64,000 nt of DNA from Variibacter sp. (GTDB lineage Bacteria > Pseudomonadota > Alphaproteobacteria > Rhizobiales > Xanthobacteraceae). The position numbers and the translations under genes were made by a program. This document shows, piece by piece, positions 61,305 to 64,000 of this stretch. The notes beneath the pieces were generated by a model. The model saw only the letters and a list, made by a program, of their open reading frames with translations. It did no database searches and had not been told where the DNA came from. Numbering within the stretch: position 1 is the stretch's first letter; the number at the start of each line of letters is the position of its first letter. The stretch covers positions 99,157 to 163,156 of the forward strand of contig JADGHE010000001.1 of the NCBI GenBank assembly GCA_019689555.1, given 5' to 3'.

Positions 61305-61757
61305 ATGTATATCGCGAACGCGAGGCGCCTGACGCTCGAAGGCGCGAGAAGGATGATGGCAATCGCCATCGAGACGGCGCGCGAACTCAACATCGCGGTC
61401 TCGGTCGCCATCACGGACGCGGGCGGGCACCTGATCGCGTTCGAACGCATGGACGGCGGGCGCTTCCATTCGGTGTACTCGTCGACCACCAAGGCGGTGT
61501 GCGCGGCCTCCAACAAACGACCGACCTCCGCCCGCGGCGCACAGGCGCAGGAGCTCGACGTTGCGCACGCGATCGGGCTTGCGCTCGCCGCAGGGCCCGA
61601 GCGATGGACCGCCATGGAGGGGGGCTTTCCGATCATTGTCGACGGGGAGTGCATCGGCGGCATCGGCGTAAGCGGCGGCGACTGGGAGCAGGATCAGAAG
61701 ATCGCCCAGGCGGCGGTCGCGGCGATCGGCGCGGGGTGGCGCATCGACGAAAAGTGA
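61305..61757 (+). CDS. GlcG/HbpS-type heme- or cofactor-binding protein
   Basis: A 150-residue protein of the GlcG/HbpS/DUF336 family (starts LTLEGARRMMAIAIETAREL; SVAITDAGGHLIAFERMDG; GGFPIIVDGECIGGIGVSGG near the end). Members occur with glycolate, propanediol and dihydroxyacetone catabolic genes and may bind heme or small acids. It has no signal peptide. It leads a rightward set with a Gfo/Idh/MocA protein and a TctC receptor. The 177 bp before it hold no gene. Confidence 0.85.
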   Translation: MYIANARRLTLEGARRMMAIAIETARELNIAVSVAITDAGGHLIAFERMDGGRFHSVYSSTTKAVCAASNKRPTSARGAQAQELDVAHAIGLALAAGPERWTAMEGGFPIIVDGECIGGIGVSGGDWEQDQKIAQAAVAAIGAGWRIDEK

Positions 61758-61803
61758 CGACGCCGGGCGCGCGGCGCGGCCCGGCCGATGGGGAGGATCG
61801 GGG

Positions 61804-62811
61804 ATGGGTTTCGAGCCGCTGCGTGTGGCCTGCATCGGCATGGGCTGGTGGTCGGACGTTTTGGCCGATGCGATTCGACGTTCCGGCAAGCTGAAGATCG
61901 TCGCCTGCTATTCCCGCTCGGAGGACAAGCGGCGGGCCTTTGCCGCCAAATACGGCTGCCGCGCCGCCGCAAGCTATGAGGAGATCCTGTCCGATCCGGC
62001 GATCGAGGCCGTCATCAACACCACGCCCAACAACGCGCATCTCGAAACCACGCGCGCCGCCGCCCAAGCGGGCAAGCACGTCTTTCTCGACAAGCCGATC
62101 GCCAACACGGTCTCGGACGGACGGGCGATCACGGCGGCGTGCCGGGCGGCCGGCGTCGTGCTCGCCGTCGGCTATCAGCGCCGCCGCGAAAGCCAGTTTC
62201 GCCTCGTGCGCCGGCAGATCGCCGAGGGCGCATTCGGCACGCTCGTGAACGCCGAGGCGAATATCAGCCGCGACCGGCTCGGCAAGATCGACCTTTCGTC
62301 CTGGCGCTATCAGGCCGCCGGCATGCCCGGCGGCGTCATGCTGCAGATCGGGATCCACTACACCGACGTGCTCGAATACCTGCTCGGACCCGTGAAGGCG
62401 GTGAGCGGACGCTTCGTGCGGCTGGTTCTGCCGGGCGACAATCCCGATGTCGCGAGCCTCGTGCTGGAACACGAAAGCGGCGCGCTCTCGACTTTGAACG
62501 CGAGCTACGCCTCGGCCTCCGAGTACTATCTCATGAACGTCTACGGCAAGGAGGCGACCGCCTTCTACGACCTCGAGAACGGCCTGCGCCTGCTCAAGCG
62601 GGGCGAGAGCCGCGCGTGGCCGGTCGCATGCGAGAAGAACGACACGATCGTCGAGGAGCTCGAGGAGTTCGCCGCGGCGGTGCGGGGGCAGGGCGCACCG
62701 GAAGTGGACGGCGAGCGCGCGACGGCCTCGCTGGCCGTCGTTCGCGCCGGCATCCTGTCGGCGCGCGAGGGCCGTCGTGTCGAGATCGCGGAGGTTCTTG
62801 CGAACGACTGA
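61804..62811 (+). CDS. Gfo/Idh/MocA family oxidoreductase
   Basis: A 335-residue NAD(P)-dependent dehydrogenase. The Rossmann start is VACIGMGWWSDVLADAI (GxGxxx variant), the family motif is HVFLDKPIANTV (EKP-like, here DKP), and the substrate domain has GVMLQIGIHYTDVLEYLLGP with the catalytic His. Sugars, inositols or related polyols are usual substrates; none can be singled out. 46 bp after the GlcG-like gene. Confidence 0.88.
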   Translation: MGFEPLRVACIGMGWWSDVLADAIRRSGKLKIVACYSRSEDKRRAFAAKYGCRAAASYEEILSDPAIEAVINTTPNNAHLETTRAAAQAGKHVFLDKPIANTVSDGRAITAACRAAGVVLAVGYQRRRESQFRLVRRQIAEGAFGTLVNAEANISRDRLGKIDLSSWRYQAAGMPGGVMLQIGIHYTDVLEYLLGPVKAVSGRFVRLVLPGDNPDVASLVLEHESGALSTLNASYASASEYYLMNVYGKEATAFYDLENGLRLLKRGESRAWPVACEKNDTIVEELEEFAAAVRGQGAPEVDGERATASLAVVRAGILSAREGRRVEIAEVLAND

Positions 62812-62911
62812 TCGCGCGCCGCGGCACGGACCCAGGGGATCGGCGGGCGGCTTTCGCCGCGCCGGACCGATTCCCCGGCTGAAAACAGACCAAGGGTCGA
62901 GGGAGGAGCAA

Positions 62912-63874
62912 ATGCGGTTCGTTTCGGCATGGACCGGTGCGGCGTTCCTCTGGTCCGCGGCGGCGGGCGTCGCACAGGAGGCGCCCTATCCGCAAAAGGG
63001 GCCCATTGAACTCACGGTGCTGTTTCCCGCCGGCTCGTCCGCCGACGTCACCGCGCGCATGCTCGCAGACGGAATGGCGAAGCGCCTCGGCGCCAGCGTG
63101 GTCGTCGTCAACCGGCCCGGGGCGGGCGGCGCCATCGGCTACCGCCATGTGGCCGGGCAGAAGCCGGACGGCTATTCGCTTGTCTGGAACTCCAATTCGA
63201 TCTCGACCACCTTCCACGCGGGCATGCTCGCGTTCAACTACGAGGCGTTCGACGCGATCGCCCGCGTGCTCGTCGAAACACCCGTGCTCGCCGTGCGCGC
63301 GGATGCGCGCTGGAAGAGCGTGGGGGAGCTGATCGAGGAGGCGAAGCGCCGGCCCAAGGCCCTCACGGTCGCCAATTCGGGCACGGGCAGCCACACGCAC
63401 ATTTCCTCCGTCGCGCTCTTCAAGGCCGCGGGGGCGGAGGTGGTCGACGTGCCCTTCGGCGCCGCGCAGGTGGTGACGAGCCTGCTCGGCGGTCAGGTGG
63501 ATGCCGCCGTTCAGCTTCCCGCCGCGCTGTCGGAGCACGTCAAATCCGGCAAGGTGCGCCTTCTCGCCGCGCTCGACGCCGCGCGCGACCCCGCCTTCCC
63601 GGACGTGCCGACGGCGCGCGAAAGCGGGTTCGACGTCTCGCTCGCCGCCTGGCGGGGCATCGCGGCTCCGAAGGACACGCCGAAGCCCGTGATCGCCGTG
63701 CTCGAAGAGGCGATCCGCGCCACGGTGGAGAGCGCGGAATTCGTCGCCGGCTGCGAACGGCTCGGGGCGCGCCCGGCCTTCATGCCGGCTGCGGCTTTCG
63801 GGCGCCTCATCGCCGAGGAAGACGCTGAGCTTGCGCGCCTGATGCGGCTCGTCGGACTGAAGAAGACGCCGTAG
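62912..63874 (+). CDS. Tripartite tricarboxylate transporter receptor (TctC/Bug)
   Basis: A 320-residue periplasmic binding protein with a signal peptide (about 22 residues, cleaved near VAQEA), then YPQKGPIELTVLFPAGSSADV and NRPGAGGAIGYRHVAGQKPDG, the Bug signatures. GGAGGAGCAA precedes the ATG at 62912. It is 100 bp after the Gfo/Idh/MocA gene and presumably binds the substrate oxidised by this set; TctA/TctB genes may lie beyond the window. Less than 30 percent-like similarity by eye to the copy at 25293-26270, so it is not a recent duplicate. Confidence 0.9.
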   Translation: MRFVSAWTGAAFLWSAAAGVAQEAPYPQKGPIELTVLFPAGSSADVTARMLADGMAKRLGASVVVVNRPGAGGAIGYRHVAGQKPDGYSLVWNSNSISTTFHAGMLAFNYEAFDAIARVLVETPVLAVRADARWKSVGELIEEAKRRPKALTVANSGTGSHTHISSVALFKAAGAEVVDVPFGAAQVVTSLLGGQVDAAVQLPAALSEHVKSGKVRLLAALDAARDPAFPDVPTARESGFDVSLAAWRGIAAPKDTPKPVIAVLEEAIRATVESAEFVAGCERLGARPAFMPAAAFGRLIAEEDAELARLMRLVGLKKTP

Positions 63875-64000
63875 GTCGCGCGGCGCGCCGACAGGATCAC
63901 GTTTCGCGGCGCCGGCGAACGCCTCGTTGCGAGGCGAAGCCCTCCGGGCCTGCCCGCGCAGCCGGCGGCGCGCGCGGCCGCCGGCGCGTCTTCACGGCGG
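63875..64000. other. Window tail without a recognisable gene
   Basis: The last 126 bp contain a small GCCTC/GAGGC dyad near 63930 and GC-rich sequence but no coding start, stop pattern or motif that I can support. A gene may begin just outside the window. Confidence 0.5.

Overview
The window is a GC-rich stretch of chromosome that looks like an alphaproteobacterium of the Hyphomicrobiales (Rhizobiales) type. The clues are gene order and regulatory motifs: miaB-phoH-ybeY-lnt-(HTH)-metK-trmB with a Fur/Mur gene and a plsC gene beside it; ftsE-ftsX-ydcF-plsC divergent from an MJ0042 zinc-ribbon gene and a CpdR-like receiver; lysA-lptM-(dmeF)-argH divergent from tlpA; a 63-aa HIG1-type membrane protein followed by PduO-type adenosyltransferase, etfB, etfA and 3-hydroxybutyryl-CoA dehydrogenase; a CtrA-type box; and one EcfG-type general-stress promoter. 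No plasmid, phage, insertion sequence, CRISPR or rRNA signal was seen. Coding density is high. Two tRNA genes (Leu-CAA, Arg-ACG) are present, both with CCA encoded.

Layout. 1-4.5 kb: 3'-truncated histidine kinase, gluQ, an AlkA-type glycosylase, an esterase, an HNH nuclease and dsbB. 4.5-4.7 kb: tRNA-Leu with a clear promoter and a 21-bp tandem repeat. 4.8-12.5 kb: a co-directional six-gene block (flippase, GNAT, asparagine-synthetase-like amidotransferase, acyl carrier protein, AMP-forming ligase, divergent NAD-synthase-like enzyme). This is the most unusual set in the window and reads like a pathway that activates, carrier-loads, amidates and exports a small molecule or glycan precursor. 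12.6-14.6 kb: pirin and FMN reductase divergent from an HxlR regulator. 14.7-25 kb: tRNA-Arg and the conserved trmB-metK-HTH-lnt-ybeY-phoH-miaB-plsC-fur block, then a UbiH-type hydroxylase. 25-31 kb: a TctC receptor, DUF2125, ChaC, and the ftsEX operon. 31-40 kb: zinc-ribbon/receiver pair, a large TIGR02302-type membrane protein, lysA, lptM, a Co/Ni exporter, argH, tlpA. 40-48.7 kb: EamA exporter, a broken SRPBCC gene, a VOC protein, the ETF operon, a trans-sulfuration enzyme, a HisE-type protein, a YqaA/DedA protein.

48.8-55.4 kb is a stress section: two hypothetical genes, a DUF892 ferritin-like protein behind an EcfG-type promoter, Hsp20 with a Lon protease, an M20 peptidase, and crcB behind a fluoride riboswitch. 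55.4-61.1 kb holds bioB and an NAD-dependent, molybdenum formate dehydrogenase (alpha subunit plus a NuoE-NuoF fusion). 61.3-63.9 kb holds a GlcG-like, Gfo/Idh/MocA and TctC set, probably for uptake and oxidation of an unidentified organic acid or polyol. Several short perfect tandem duplications sit at gene 3' ends or between genes. All functions are inferred from translated sequence, motifs and neighbours; no search was run.
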